From assembly GCA_903865745.1 (NCBI GenBank), contig CAIPKV010000052.1, positions 62,001 through 126,000 of the forward strand: a stretch of 64,000 nucleotides of DNA. The letters are read 5' to 3'. Source of the stretch: an uncultured Verrucomicrobia subdivision 3 bacterium. Lineage in GTDB: Bacteria > Verrucomicrobiota > Verrucomicrobiia > Limisphaerales > UBA11358. The notes below the pieces were generated by a model, which was given only the letters and a program-made list of their open reading frames with translations, ran no database searches and was not told the origin of the DNA. The translations under genes and the position numbers were made by a program. Each line of letters starts with the position of its first letter. Positions within the stretch are counted from its first letter, which is position 1. Below, piece by piece: positions 25,124 to 33,062 of the stretch.

Positions 25124-26023
25124 ATGAAACGTCTCGCTTCATCCGTAGTCAATCTTGGTCTGATTCAGACTGACGTGTCGGTTAATGTTGAAACGAACCT
25201 TAAGAAAACCGTTTCGCTCATCGAACGCGCCGCCAAATCCGGCGCGAATATTATCTGCACCCAGGAGCTGTTTCGCTCGCAGTATTTCTGTCAGAGCGAA
25301 GACCACGCCAATTTCAAGCTGGCCGAACCCATTCCCGGCCCCAGTGCCGACACCTTCCGCAAGCTTGCCAAGAAACTCAAGGTGGTCATCATCGCCTCGC
25401 TGTTCGAGAAGCGCGCCAGCGGCGTCTATCACAACACCGCCGCCATCATTGACGCGGATGGCTCGCTGCTCGGCATCTACCGGAAGATGCACATTCCTGA
25501 CGACCCGTTGTTTTACGAGAAGTTCTATTTTACGCCGGGTGATTTGGGGTTCAAGACCTGGGAAACCCGCTATGGCAAAATTGGCGTACTGATCTGCTGG
25601 GATCAGTGGTATCCCGAAGCAGCTCGGCTTACAGCCATGCAGGGCGCAGAAATTCTTTTCTATCCCACCGCCATTGGCTGGCATCCGAGCGAAAAGAAAG
25701 AATATGGCGAACGCCAGCATGGCGCTTGGGAGACCATCCAGCGCAGCCACGCCGTCGCCAACGGCTGCTTCGTCGCCTCCGTCAACCGGATTGGCCACGA
25801 AGTTATCAAGGGCGTTGGCGGCGATGGCATTGAATTTTGGGGTCAAAGCTTCGTGGCTGGCACTTCTGGCGAAATCCTTGCCAAAGCGTCTTCAAACGAG
25901 GAAGAAATTTTGATTGTGCCCGTTGATCTCGCCAAAGTGGATACCACGCGCACGCACTGGCCTTTCCTGCGCGACCGCCGGATTGATGCGTATGGCAACC
26001 TCACCAAGCGGTTTGTCGACTAA
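25124..26023 (+). CDS. aguB: N-carbamoylputrescine amidase (carbon-nitrogen hydrolase)
   Basis: AguB converts N-carbamoylputrescine to putrescine, CO2 and ammonia in the agmatine route of polyamine synthesis. The nitrilase triad is present: Glu48 (CTQELF), Lys121 (YRKMHIPDD) and Cys158 (LICWDQWYPEAARL). The segments FYEKFYFTPGD, PTAIGWHP and GDGIEFWGQSFVAGTSGEI are typical of AguB among nitrilases. At 299 residues the length is normal. aguA (agmatine deiminase) is usually adjacent but is not in this window. The gene follows the kinase by 5 bp and overlaps the next gene by about 30 bp. Confidence 0.92.
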   Translation: MKRLASSVVNLGLIQTDVSVNVETNLKKTVSLIERAAKSGANIICTQELFRSQYFCQSEDHANFKLAEPIPGPSADTFRKLAKKLKVVIIASLFEKRASGVYHNTAAIIDADGSLLGIYRKMHIPDDPLFYEKFYFTPGDLGFKTWETRYGKIGVLICWDQWYPEAARLTAMQGAEILFYPTAIGWHPSEKKEYGERQHGAWETIQRSHAVANGCFVASVNRIGHEVIKGVGGDGIEFWGQSFVAGTSGEILAKASSNEEEILIVPVDLAKVDTTRTHWPFLRDRRIDAYGNLTKRFVD

Positions 26024-26873
26024 GCCGTCCTTCTGGATCACGGGTGCTAACGGATTAATAGGTAGTTATTTCGTTCAGACCGCTCCACTGTTTGCTCCCC
26101 GCTGGCGTGTGCGGGCGCTCACCCGGGCGGACTTTGACCTGCTCGATTTCGCTTCGGTCCGCCGGGAATTTGCGAAAGACCAGCCAAAGCTGATCCTGCA
26201 TTGCGCGGCCGTTTCCACGGTGGCAGACGCGCAAAAAAATCCTCCGCTTGCGCGGCGCGTAAATGTTGAAGTCACGCAATTGCTCGCAGAACTGGCGGCA
26301 GAAATCCCGTTTGTATTCTTTTCCACAGATCTGGTTTTTGACGGCCGTAAAGGTAATTACACCGAGACGGATGCCGCCAATCCATTGCACCTTTACGGCG
26401 AGACGAAACTAGCGGCGGAAGGGGTTGTCCTGAAAAATCCTCGCCATTTGGTCATCCGCACGTCGCTCAATGGCGGTATATCACGCGCGGGTAACCGGGG
26501 GTTCAACGAGCAGTTGCGCTCCGCGTTGTCGGCAGCCGAGCAGGGGATGACGCTGTTCTCGGACGAGTTCCGCAGCCCGATTGCTGCCAGCGAAACCGCG
26601 CGGGCGGTCTGGGAGTTGGTGGAAAAAAACTGCTCGGGAATCTATCACATCGCCGGCGCGGAAAAATTATCGCGCTGGCAGATCGGCGAGTTGCTAGTCA
26701 AACGCTGGCCAGAAGTAACGGCGAAGTTACAGTCCGGTTCAGCCAAGGATTTCCCCGGTCCGCCCCGCGCCTTGGACACGTCGCTCAATATTTCCAAGGT
26801 GCAAAATATTCTGTCCAAGCCATTGCCCACCTTAAGCGATTGGCTGGAGCAAAATCCTGATTTGGATTTTTGA
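25992..26873 (+). CDS. RmlD-like NAD(P)-dependent sugar/nucleotide reductase (SDR superfamily)
   Basis: Starting at the ATG at 25992 (inside the end of aguB, different frame) this is a 293-residue extended SDR protein. It has the nucleotide loop TGANGLIGSYF, the substrate-site Ser-Thr (FFSTDLVFDG) and the catalytic YxxxK (YGETK), then VIRTSLNGG and a C-terminal half like dTDP-4-dehydrorhamnose reductase (GIYHIAGAEKLSRWQIGELLVKRWPE). RmlD itself is normally found with rmlA, B and C, which are absent here, so the actual substrate is open. Overlap with aguB suggests translational coupling. Confidence 0.85.
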   Translation: MATSPSGLSTKPSFWITGANGLIGSYFVQTAPLFAPRWRVRALTRADFDLLDFASVRREFAKDQPKLILHCAAVSTVADAQKNPPLARRVNVEVTQLLAELAAEIPFVFFSTDLVFDGRKGNYTETDAANPLHLYGETKLAAEGVVLKNPRHLVIRTSLNGGISRAGNRGFNEQLRSALSAAEQGMTLFSDEFRSPIAASETARAVWELVEKNCSGIYHIAGAEKLSRWQIGELLVKRWPEVTAKLQSGSAKDFPGPPRALDTSLNISKVQNILSKPLPTLSDWLEQNPDLDF

Positions 26874-26912
26874 GTGGCGAAGGTTGTCGTTGGTCAGGAC
26901 CGTCTTCGGCCC

Positions 26913-28994
26913 TTAAAGCAATTTAGCGTCCAATTCCAAAATGGTGATGGAGCAGGGCGGATACGTGCGGGTGAAGCTGGTTCCGAGGCCGCTGACCGTT
27001 TCCGTTTCAGGCACAACCTTCTTTGGCTCGTCGAGCGAGTTGGTCGCGTCCCGATTGGCCGCTTTGAGCACAGTGGCCGAACCTTCGGCCCCGATGCTAC
27101 TCACGCCGCTGATGTCTAGCTTCACCAACTGCGGGGCGTCGGCACGGTTGACGATTTTGACAATAATCTTCCCAGTGTTGCGCTCACGCGTGGCCGAATA
27201 AAAAAGCGATTTTACTTCGTTCGTGGTTGCGGGCTGCTCCACGCCGTTATGTTTTTTTGCCGGCGGTTGCCATTGGTAAGTCGGCAGGTTTTGCGCGGCG
27301 ATGGCGAGCACCTCGTCGCCCTGATGCTGGCTAAACATTTTCTGTGCGTAATACGATGGCGAACCGTAGCTGTTCAAGGCGTCGTAGCCAATGAGGTCGG
27401 ATTTCCACTGCATCGAACGCCCCGCGCCGAGGTCGCTGACGTTCACGAACAACGGTGCATAGCAATGCATCATGACAATGTCGGCATTGCGCTCCAGACA
27501 GCACATCCAGGCCGCGTCACCGAGCGCCCCGGCCAGATTGGGCGTGGGCGAACCCACGCGCGTGGCCCATTCCCCAACGAAGATCTTCGTCTTATTATCG
27601 CGATTACGCGTATCATACATGAACGCCTGCGATTCCATCTCCTCCTCTGAGCGATAGTAATGTTCGTCGTTCAAATCCGCTGTCCGGCTTTTCACGTTGG
27701 CGGTCGAGATGAGCTGGAGCTGGGGATATTTGGCCTTGATGGCGTCGTAAAACTGCGCAAACCGTCCGTCGTAGCTGCCGGACTTATCGAACCAATCTTC
27801 GTTGCCAATTTCCACGTAGCGCAGTTTGAAGGGCTGCGGGTAACCGTCCTGGATGCGTTGCGCGCCCCACTTGGTTGAGGCGTCGCCGGTCACGTATTCA
27901 ATCTCGTCCAAGGCCTCTTGCACATAGGGTTCAAGCTTCGGACCCGCGGGAACATAATCATGGCGCAAGGTGTAACCGGCAAAGACCGCCAACACCGGTT
28001 CCATGTTCAAGTCCTGACACCAGCCGAGGAATTCGGGCAACCCGAACCCGTCGGTGGACCAATAACCCCAGCAGCTCGGATGCCCCGGACGCTGTTCAGT
28101 TGGGCCGATCATGCGCTTCCAATTAAACCGGCGGTTGAAATAATCGCCTTCGACGTAATTACCACCCGGGCAGCGCAAAAACTTCGGGCCGGCATCGGCG
28201 AGGATTTGCGAGAGGTCCGCGCGGTCGCCATTCGTACGGTTTTTATAGGTGGGCGGAAACAGCGAGACTTGTTGCAGCCAGATTGTGCCCGGGGCCGTGG
28301 TCGTGAGCTTGAAAATGTTTTCCTTCGACGCAGCCACGTTTTCCGTTGTAAGCGTGGTGGTGAATTTTTTCCAGTCGCTCGTCAGGCCCGAGATTTCGGC
28401 GTGGGCAAAAACCGTCTTGCCATCCGCGCTTTCCAAGCTCACCGCGAGCGGCGCGTCGTAGCCGGGAGCGGCTTTGGCAAAAAACGAAACTGAATAAGTC
28501 GTCAGTGGTCGGACCGGAATTCCCCAATAACCGCCATTGACGATGCCGGCGGGAGCGTTGGTTGAAGCGGTCGCCGCCGCCAACTTCAGGCTCACGTTCA
28601 GCGCTTCATTCAGCGGATTATTTGTATCCAGCGAGATCACCGCCCCGCCGACCGTGCTCCAGAATTTGGGCGCGACCCCGGCCGGATATTTCGCTGGATA
28701 ATCTTGCGCCGGATCATAATTGGCAGGCTTGATGATTTCGGGAATAGCATCCGCCTTAAACGCGCGATTGCGGATCAACTCCCCGTAAAGACCGCCTTCA
28801 TAGGAATAATTAATCTCCTCAGTCATCAGGCCGTAAAACGTTGGCGGCATCGGGGCGGTCACCTTGTCCGCCTGGATTTGAATGACGGGCAGATTGGTTT
28901 GCGCCAACCCCGCCCCGGTGGCGGCCAATAGCGAGCAAAGGACGATAAACTTTGACGTGAACAGGGGACGCGCCACACATTTAATTAGGTTCAT
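26913..28994 (-). CDS. secreted GH51 alpha-L-arabinofuranosidase
   Basis: From the ATG at 28994 this is a 693-residue protein with a signal peptide (to about AGLAQ). It continues with the GH51 opening (MPPTFYGLMTEEINYSYEGGLYGELIRNRAF), a carbohydrate-binding-like beta insert at about residues 110-250, and the catalytic barrel. The acid/base is Glu399 in YVEIGNED and the nucleophile Glu475 in FVGEWA. A C-terminal beta domain closes the protein (TYPPCSITILELDAKLL). It should release arabinose from arabinan or arabinoxylan. It is convergent with the SDR gene 40 bp away and divergent from gluQ. Confidence 0.94.
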   Translation of the reverse strand: MNLIKCVARPLFTSKFIVLCSLLAATGAGLAQTNLPVIQIQADKVTAPMPPTFYGLMTEEINYSYEGGLYGELIRNRAFKADAIPEIIKPANYDPAQDYPAKYPAGVAPKFWSTVGGAVISLDTNNPLNEALNVSLKLAAATASTNAPAGIVNGGYWGIPVRPLTTYSVSFFAKAAPGYDAPLAVSLESADGKTVFAHAEISGLTSDWKKFTTTLTTENVAASKENIFKLTTTAPGTIWLQQVSLFPPTYKNRTNGDRADLSQILADAGPKFLRCPGGNYVEGDYFNRRFNWKRMIGPTEQRPGHPSCWGYWSTDGFGLPEFLGWCQDLNMEPVLAVFAGYTLRHDYVPAGPKLEPYVQEALDEIEYVTGDASTKWGAQRIQDGYPQPFKLRYVEIGNEDWFDKSGSYDGRFAQFYDAIKAKYPQLQLISTANVKSRTADLNDEHYYRSEEEMESQAFMYDTRNRDNKTKIFVGEWATRVGSPTPNLAGALGDAAWMCCLERNADIVMMHCYAPLFVNVSDLGAGRSMQWKSDLIGYDALNSYGSPSYYAQKMFSQHQGDEVLAIAAQNLPTYQWQPPAKKHNGVEQPATTNEVKSLFYSATRERNTGKIIVKIVNRADAPQLVKLDISGVSSIGAEGSATVLKAANRDATNSLDEPKKVVPETETVSGLGTSFTRTYPPCSITILELDAKLL

Positions 28995-29099
28995 AAAGTA
29001 ATTATTAAATTCGTCCCGCCCAAAAGTCCATACCAAATTCGGTTGATACCCAAAAAAGAATCCTTTGTTTTCTGCTGCGACGTGGTTTTATTTTCCGCC

Positions 29100-29966
29100 G
29101 TGAGTTCCCCAACAGCCATTCCCAGTGCCAACTATCGCGGTCGGCTGGCGCCTTCGCCGACGGGATATTTGCATCTCGGTCATGCGCGGACATTCTGGGT
29201 GGCTCAGGCGCGCGCCCGGGCGGCTGGTGGCCAACTCATATTGCGCAATGAAGACCTGGACTCCACCCGCTACAAAATGGAATTCGTGGACGCGATGCTC
29301 GAAGACTTACGCTGGTTCGGCTTTCACTGGGATGAAGGTCCCGACACCGGCGGCAAATGCGCTCCCTACCATCAAAGTGAACGCGGCTCATTTTACCAGG
29401 ACGCTTTGGAAAAGCTGCGTCAAGGCAATTTCATTTATCCCTGCACTTGCTCGCGCAAAGACATCCAGGCCGCCACGCGCGCGCCCCATGCGAATGACGA
29501 TGGCGAGCCGGTTTACCCCGGGACTTGCCGGGGAAATCGGCCATCGGAAATCGCCAATCATAAATTCGCCTGGCGTTTCCGCGTGCCGGCTGGCGAAACC
29601 ATCGCGTTTACCGACGGCAATCTGGGCCGCCAAAGCTTGGTGGCGGGCAAACATTTTGGCGATTTCGTGGTGTGGCGCGGTGACGGCGTGCCCGCGTATC
29701 AGCTCGCCTGTGTTGCGGACGACGCGGCGATGCAGATCACCGAAGTGGTGCGTGGGGCCGATTTGCTCGTCAGTACCGCGCGGCAAATCCTGTTATATCG
29801 GGCGCTGGGCTTTCCCCTTCCCGACTTTTTCCACTGTGAATTAATGCTCGATGAAACGGGCGTGCGTTTGGCCAAACGGCATGACGCCTTAAGCTTGCGG
29901 CAATTGCGGGCGCGCGGTGAATCGCCGGAGAGTTTACGCCGCGACTGGGCGGCGAAAGCTAAATGA
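29100..29966 (+). CDS. gluQ: glutamyl-Q tRNA(Asp) synthetase
   Basis: GluQ (YadB) is a GluRS paralogue without an anticodon-binding domain; it attaches glutamate to queuosine in tRNA-Asp. I use the GTG at 29100; a TTG 19 codons earlier adds only an unrelated leader. The 288-residue protein has HLGH (YLHLGHARTFW), LRNEDLDSTR, Cys residues of the zinc site (YPCTCSRKDI...YPGTCRG), ITEVVRGADLL and RLAKRHDALSL in place of KMSKS. Its promoter region is shared with the divergent GH51 gene. Confidence 0.94.
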   Translation: MSSPTAIPSANYRGRLAPSPTGYLHLGHARTFWVAQARARAAGGQLILRNEDLDSTRYKMEFVDAMLEDLRWFGFHWDEGPDTGGKCAPYHQSERGSFYQDALEKLRQGNFIYPCTCSRKDIQAATRAPHANDDGEPVYPGTCRGNRPSEIANHKFAWRFRVPAGETIAFTDGNLGRQSLVAGKHFGDFVVWRGDGVPAYQLACVADDAAMQITEVVRGADLLVSTARQILLYRALGFPLPDFFHCELMLDETGVRLAKRHDALSLRQLRARGESPESLRRDWAAKAK

Positions 29967-30101
29967 CGCTGCCCACCTCGACAAAAGCACCTGCGGGACT
30001 TGCGCGGTCTGGTGCGTCTGCTTCGGGAATATTCCCGCACCCGCATCGCACCGTCCCTGAATAAACTTCTTTAGGGTGGCGGTTGCGGTTAGGGTGGCCG
30101 C

Positions 30102-30371
30102 TTGAAACCATCCTGCGGCCTGCGGACAAATTTCCCCATCGTCTTGAAACACTGGCGCCTGGCTCACCACCTCGCCCAGCGACAAATGGCCAGCGAACTC
30201 GGGTTCGGCGATTCCACGGTGGGCGCCTGGGAAACGGGGGAGCGTTTTCCCGACGGCTTTGCGCTGGAAAATATCTCTATCTATACCGGTCTCACGCCCT
30301 GCCGGCTTTTCTGCGAACAGTCGGCCCGCTGCCTGCCGGGCCAATGCCGGCTCCTCACCAGCCGGGCGTGA
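30102..30371 (+). CDS. small XRE-type helix-turn-helix protein with four-Cys tail
   Basis: A short frame of up to 89 residues, with TTG at 30102 as best start, contains a recognisable XRE helix-turn-helix: LKHWRLAHHLAQRQMASELGFGDSTVGAWETGERFP. The C-terminus, TPCRLFCEQSARCLPGQC, has four Cys spaced CX3CX5CX4C, suggesting metal binding or redox sensing. No ATG lies at the expected place, so the start is uncertain. It follows gluQ by about 135 bp and precedes a palindromic element and 21-bp array 3. It could be a real regulator or a gene in decay. Confidence 0.6.
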   Translation: MKPSCGLRTNFPIVLKHWRLAHHLAQRQMASELGFGDSTVGAWETGERFPDGFALENISIYTGLTPCRLFCEQSARCLPGQCRLLTSRA

Positions 30372-30398
30372 GTGTACCTCTTAGGGCAATTCTTATTT

Positions 30399-30534
30399 GG
30401 TAGGGAAGGCGCGCTGCGCCGTCCGCTGTCCGGCGCTTTCCTGACTTCTGCCGGACAGCCTCCCGTTCCGCTGGCTACGGCGGGGACGGCGCCAGCGGGG
30501 GCATCGCAGCGCCATGTCCCTACCATGCCAGAAT
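30399..30534. repeat. GGTAGGG palindromic element (MITE/REP-like)
   Basis: A 136-bp GC-rich stretch begins GGTAGGGAAGGCGCGCTGCG and ends CGCAGCGCCATGTCCCTACC. The ends form imperfect inverted repeats of about 20 bp, and the interior has further self-complementary blocks (CTGTCCGGC with GCCGGACAG; CGCCGTCC with GGACGGCG). There is no reading frame of interest. It resembles small non-autonomous mobile elements. Confidence 0.75.
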
Positions 30535-30718
30535 AACGTCAAGAGTCACCACGGGCGTGACGCGCGCCGACTCCACTTTAAGTGGACATAGAGTTCTCGC
30601 TTACCGTCAGCGCGGCCCCCATGCTGCGCCCTGTGATGTTGATTGCCACCCATCCGATGCTCGCCCCCGCCACTGGACTCACCAGTGCCGCCCGCCAGTC
30701 ATTGCTTGGCGTCAGCCA

Positions 30719-31012
30719 ATTATCCGTGGGCACTCACAGACCTTCCGTGGTTGACCACAGGTCATCCATGATCGTCAACGAGTCTCCCATGAGCGACCAC
30801 AGAACATCCGTGAGACCTCACAGGGTATCTGTGAGCGCTCATGGAACACTCGTGAGACCTCATGGATCATCCGTTGGACCTCATGGAAGGTCTGTGAGGC
30901 CTCATGGACCATCCATGGGACCGCATGGGACACCTGTGAGCGCTCATGGACTATCCGTGAGACCTCATGGAAGACCTGTGGTCTCTCATGGATTACCTAT
31001 GAACACCAACCA
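30719..31012. repeat. 21-bp tandem repeat array 3 (14 units)
   Basis: Fourteen 21-bp units without indels end 55 bp before the start of the next gene. The later units have consensus near NNCATCCGTGAGACCTCATGG; the first four are more diverged (GACCACAG endings in place of CTCATGG), so the array seems to have grown toward its right side. Two subtypes recur at positions 12-16 (GACCT and GCGCT). The plus-strand frame reads Ser-Val-Arg-Pro-His-Gly heptads, but I see no ribosome site or homologue supporting translation. This array lies in a gap between two rightward genes, unlike the other three. Confidence 0.93.
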
Positions 31013-31067
31013 ATCAACCATCCACAACCACACAGAACCCGTATAAACCCACAAGAAAAAATTATTT

Positions 31068-31775
31068 ATGCCCTATCAAGATTATATTGACCACACTGAC
31101 ATCGGTCTCGCGTCCCAAATGATCACCTTCCGCGACAATATCGGGGGTGAACTCGTGGCTTTGGGCATTCTGGCCACGGATGAGGACATTGTCCAACAGG
31201 CGTTGGATGCCACCCGGTTCCGGGCGGTCGTGGATTTCAACGGCACCATGCAGCAAGCCGCCATGGGCTGGACGGCCGAGAAGAATTTTGAACGCGACGG
31301 CGGCAGCCTTGCCGCCGCCAGCCAAAATGTACCGGTTCTCTCGAAGGACTTCCCGCCCGCCGTGCCGCCGGGCATTTTGGCGCGGTTCCGCTATCTGGCG
31401 CAGCGCATCAAGGCGCTTAAGACCTACACCATCGCCATCGGCCAGACGCTCGGTTTGGAAGGCATCAGCGCCGTGGCCAATGCCACCATCGCGGGCACCG
31501 CCCAACCCATTGCCCGGGGTCGGGCCTTGGTCAGCGGCGGCGCGGAAATCAGCTCCAACAAGGCGGATGCCGAAGCAGTGGATATTTACGGCCAGCGCGA
31601 TGGTGACCTTGCGCCTCTACGGCTCGCGCGCGTTATGCATCTGCCCTTCATTGATGCCCGACCGTTGCTGGTGCCCGGCAAGCCGGAGACGCGGGAATAT
31701 TACACCGTCTTCGTCCGCAACGATCAGGAATACGGCCAGTCCAGCGCCACCATCAAAGTCGTCGTCACCGCCTGA
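31068..31775 (+). CDS. conserved-looking protein of unknown function
   Basis: The 235-residue protein starts MPYQDYIDHTDIGLASQMITFRDNIGGELVALGI and is mostly helical in its first 140 residues. There is a middle helix FRYLAQRIKALKTYTIAIGQTLGLEG and then a beta-rich C-terminal domain: GRALVSGGAEISSNKADAEAVDIYGQRDGD, FIDARPLLVPGKPETREYYTVFVRND, YGQSSATIKVVVTA. This end looks like a fibronectin-III-type sandwich. I have an impression of similar two-part proteins in other Verrucomicrobia, but I cannot name a function. No signal peptide or membrane segment is visible. Array 3 ends 55 bp upstream, inside its leader region. Confidence 0.7.
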   Translation: MPYQDYIDHTDIGLASQMITFRDNIGGELVALGILATDEDIVQQALDATRFRAVVDFNGTMQQAAMGWTAEKNFERDGGSLAAASQNVPVLSKDFPPAVPPGILARFRYLAQRIKALKTYTIAIGQTLGLEGISAVANATIAGTAQPIARGRALVSGGAEISSNKADAEAVDIYGQRDGDLAPLRLARVMHLPFIDARPLLVPGKPETREYYTVFVRNDQEYGQSSATIKVVVTA

Positions 31776-31936
31776 ACAGAATCCAGTCAGAAGGAGTTCA
31801 ACGCCAAGACGCAAAGCCCGGGCATTGAAACGCGGTTGTTCATCAACTTGCTTGGAAATTATCAAAAACCGCAGTCATGTATTAATTTCAGTTGCGTCTT
31901 GAACGGTTTGGACTAAATATCATTCTAATCAAATAT

Positions 31937-32203
31937 ATGAAGCCACTGTCATTAATTTTTGGATTCTTACTGACCGCCAACCTCGCGCTGCGCGCCGATG
32001 ACGCCAAGCCCACGCCCGATAAGCTCACGACTTGTCCGGTCTCCGGTGAGAAACTCGATGGCGATATGGGCAAGCCCTATGTTTTCATCTATCAGGGTCA
32101 GGAAGTAAAACTGTGCTGCCAGAATTGCAAAAAGGATTTCGACAAAGACCCGAATAAGTTCATCGTGAAGATTCGCACCGCCGATGCGGTCCCCAAGAAA
32201 TGA
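31937..32203 (+). CDS. exported YHS/TRASH-like heavy-metal-binding protein
   Basis: From the ATG at 31937 this 88-residue protein has a signal peptide (MKPLSLIFGFLLTANLALRADD), then a compact metal-binding domain: TTCPVSGEKLDGDMGKPYVFIYQGQEVKLCCQNCKKDFDKDPNKF. The Cys...Cys-Cys-x-x-Cys layout is that of YHS/TRASH domains that bind copper or related metals. It is the first gene of a five-gene rightward group ending in a CusA-like pump, so a periplasmic copper- or silver-binding role is likely. Confidence 0.82.
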   Translation: MKPLSLIFGFLLTANLALRADDAKPTPDKLTTCPVSGEKLDGDMGKPYVFIYQGQEVKLCCQNCKKDFDKDPNKFIVKIRTADAVPKK

Positions 32204-32264
32204 CGATTAAAAGCCAAATTACGGTTGGCAGGGTTTCATTGGTTGGGGAATACTTAACCAGAAT

Positions 32265-32594
32265 ATGAAAGTAGTGCTGGCCATCCTTTGCAGTCTGGTC
32301 CTCGTTTTGGGGCCGGCCATGGCGATGGCCGGGCCAGCCGCTGGCGTCGGCGCGCCAAAACATGATTGCGGCTGCGGTGGCCGGATGAGTTGCTGCCAGC
32401 ATGCCACCTTGCCGCAACCGTCGCCCGCCACGGCACCGGCAGGTTCGCAGACCCAAATTATTTCAGTTTTATCAGCCAGCTTGATCCGGGTTTTGGCTCA
32501 TACCGGCTTGACCCAGATTTCCCCGACCGTTTCCCCTGCGTCAGCGGCCGTCAGTGCGCCGATATTCGTGCGTCACTGCGCCTGGCTCATCTGA
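32265..32594 (+). CDS. small exported Cys-rich protein of the metal module
   Basis: A 109-residue protein with a clear signal peptide (MKVVLAILCSLVLVLGPAMAMA) and a short Cys cluster, HDCGCGGRMSCCQH, able to coordinate a soft metal. The rest is Ala, Pro and Ser rich and ends with a Cys near the C-terminus (VRHCAWLI). I do not recognise a named family. Its position between the YHS-like and HMBD genes argues for metal handling. Confidence 0.65.
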   Translation: MKVVLAILCSLVLVLGPAMAMAGPAAGVGAPKHDCGCGGRMSCCQHATLPQPSPATAPAGSQTQIISVLSASLIRVLAHTGLTQISPTVSPASAAVSAPIFVRHCAWLI

Positions 32595-32746
32595 TTCTTC
32601 TCCGCTAAAAGCCCGTGGTGTGCCTTGAGCCGGCGCATGACGGTCTATTTCCTTTGCTCCACGGTTTTGTGCCCGTGACTTTTCCCTGAATTTTCCGTCG
32701 CGCACAGTCGGCGGGAACCAAAATTACAAATTGAAATTAAATAGCT

Positions 32747-33049
32747 ATGAAAACAAAAATGATTCTGACGGTTATTTTAGCGGCGGTATTCGTTGGTGGT
32801 GCCAGGTGGTCTGCGTCCTCGCGCGCATTGGCGGCGGACGGCGCGGCGGCCACCCAAAAAATCCTGTATTACACCTGCCCGATGCATCCCTCGGTCAGGG
32901 CGGATAAACCCGGTGATTGCCCGGAATGCGGCATGCATCTGGTGCCGGTCTATGCCACCAGTCAGACCACTAATACTACCCCGGCAACTGCTGAAACCAA
33001 TGCGCCGGCGATGCTGCCGGGATGTTGTTCGCCAGGCAACAGTCATTAA
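32747..33049 (+). CDS. heavy-metal-binding-domain (HMBD) exported protein
   Basis: The 100-residue protein has an N-terminal signal or anchor helix (MILTVILAAVFVGGARW) and one HMBD module: YYTCPMHPSVRADKPGDCPECGMHLVPVY. This Cys-Pro-Met-His...Cys-Pro-x-Cys-Gly-Met motif is the metal-binding segment often fused to CusB-like adaptors and P-type ATPases. A further Cys pair (PGCCSPG) lies at the C-terminus. It precedes the cusB-like gene by 13 bp, so co-translation is likely. The adaptor itself carries a second, degenerate module. Confidence 0.85.
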   Translation: MKTKMILTVILAAVFVGGARWSASSRALAADGAAATQKILYYTCPMHPSVRADKPGDCPECGMHLVPVYATSQTTNTTPATAETNAPAMLPGCCSPGNSH

Positions 33050-33062
33050 CCGGAACCTCACC

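Noticed and set aside
30582-31046. A 154-codon plus-strand frame across array 3 with Ser-Val-Arg-Pro-His-Gly heptads
   Set aside because: Same reason as for array 1; it starts in unconserved sequence and ends just before a real gene.
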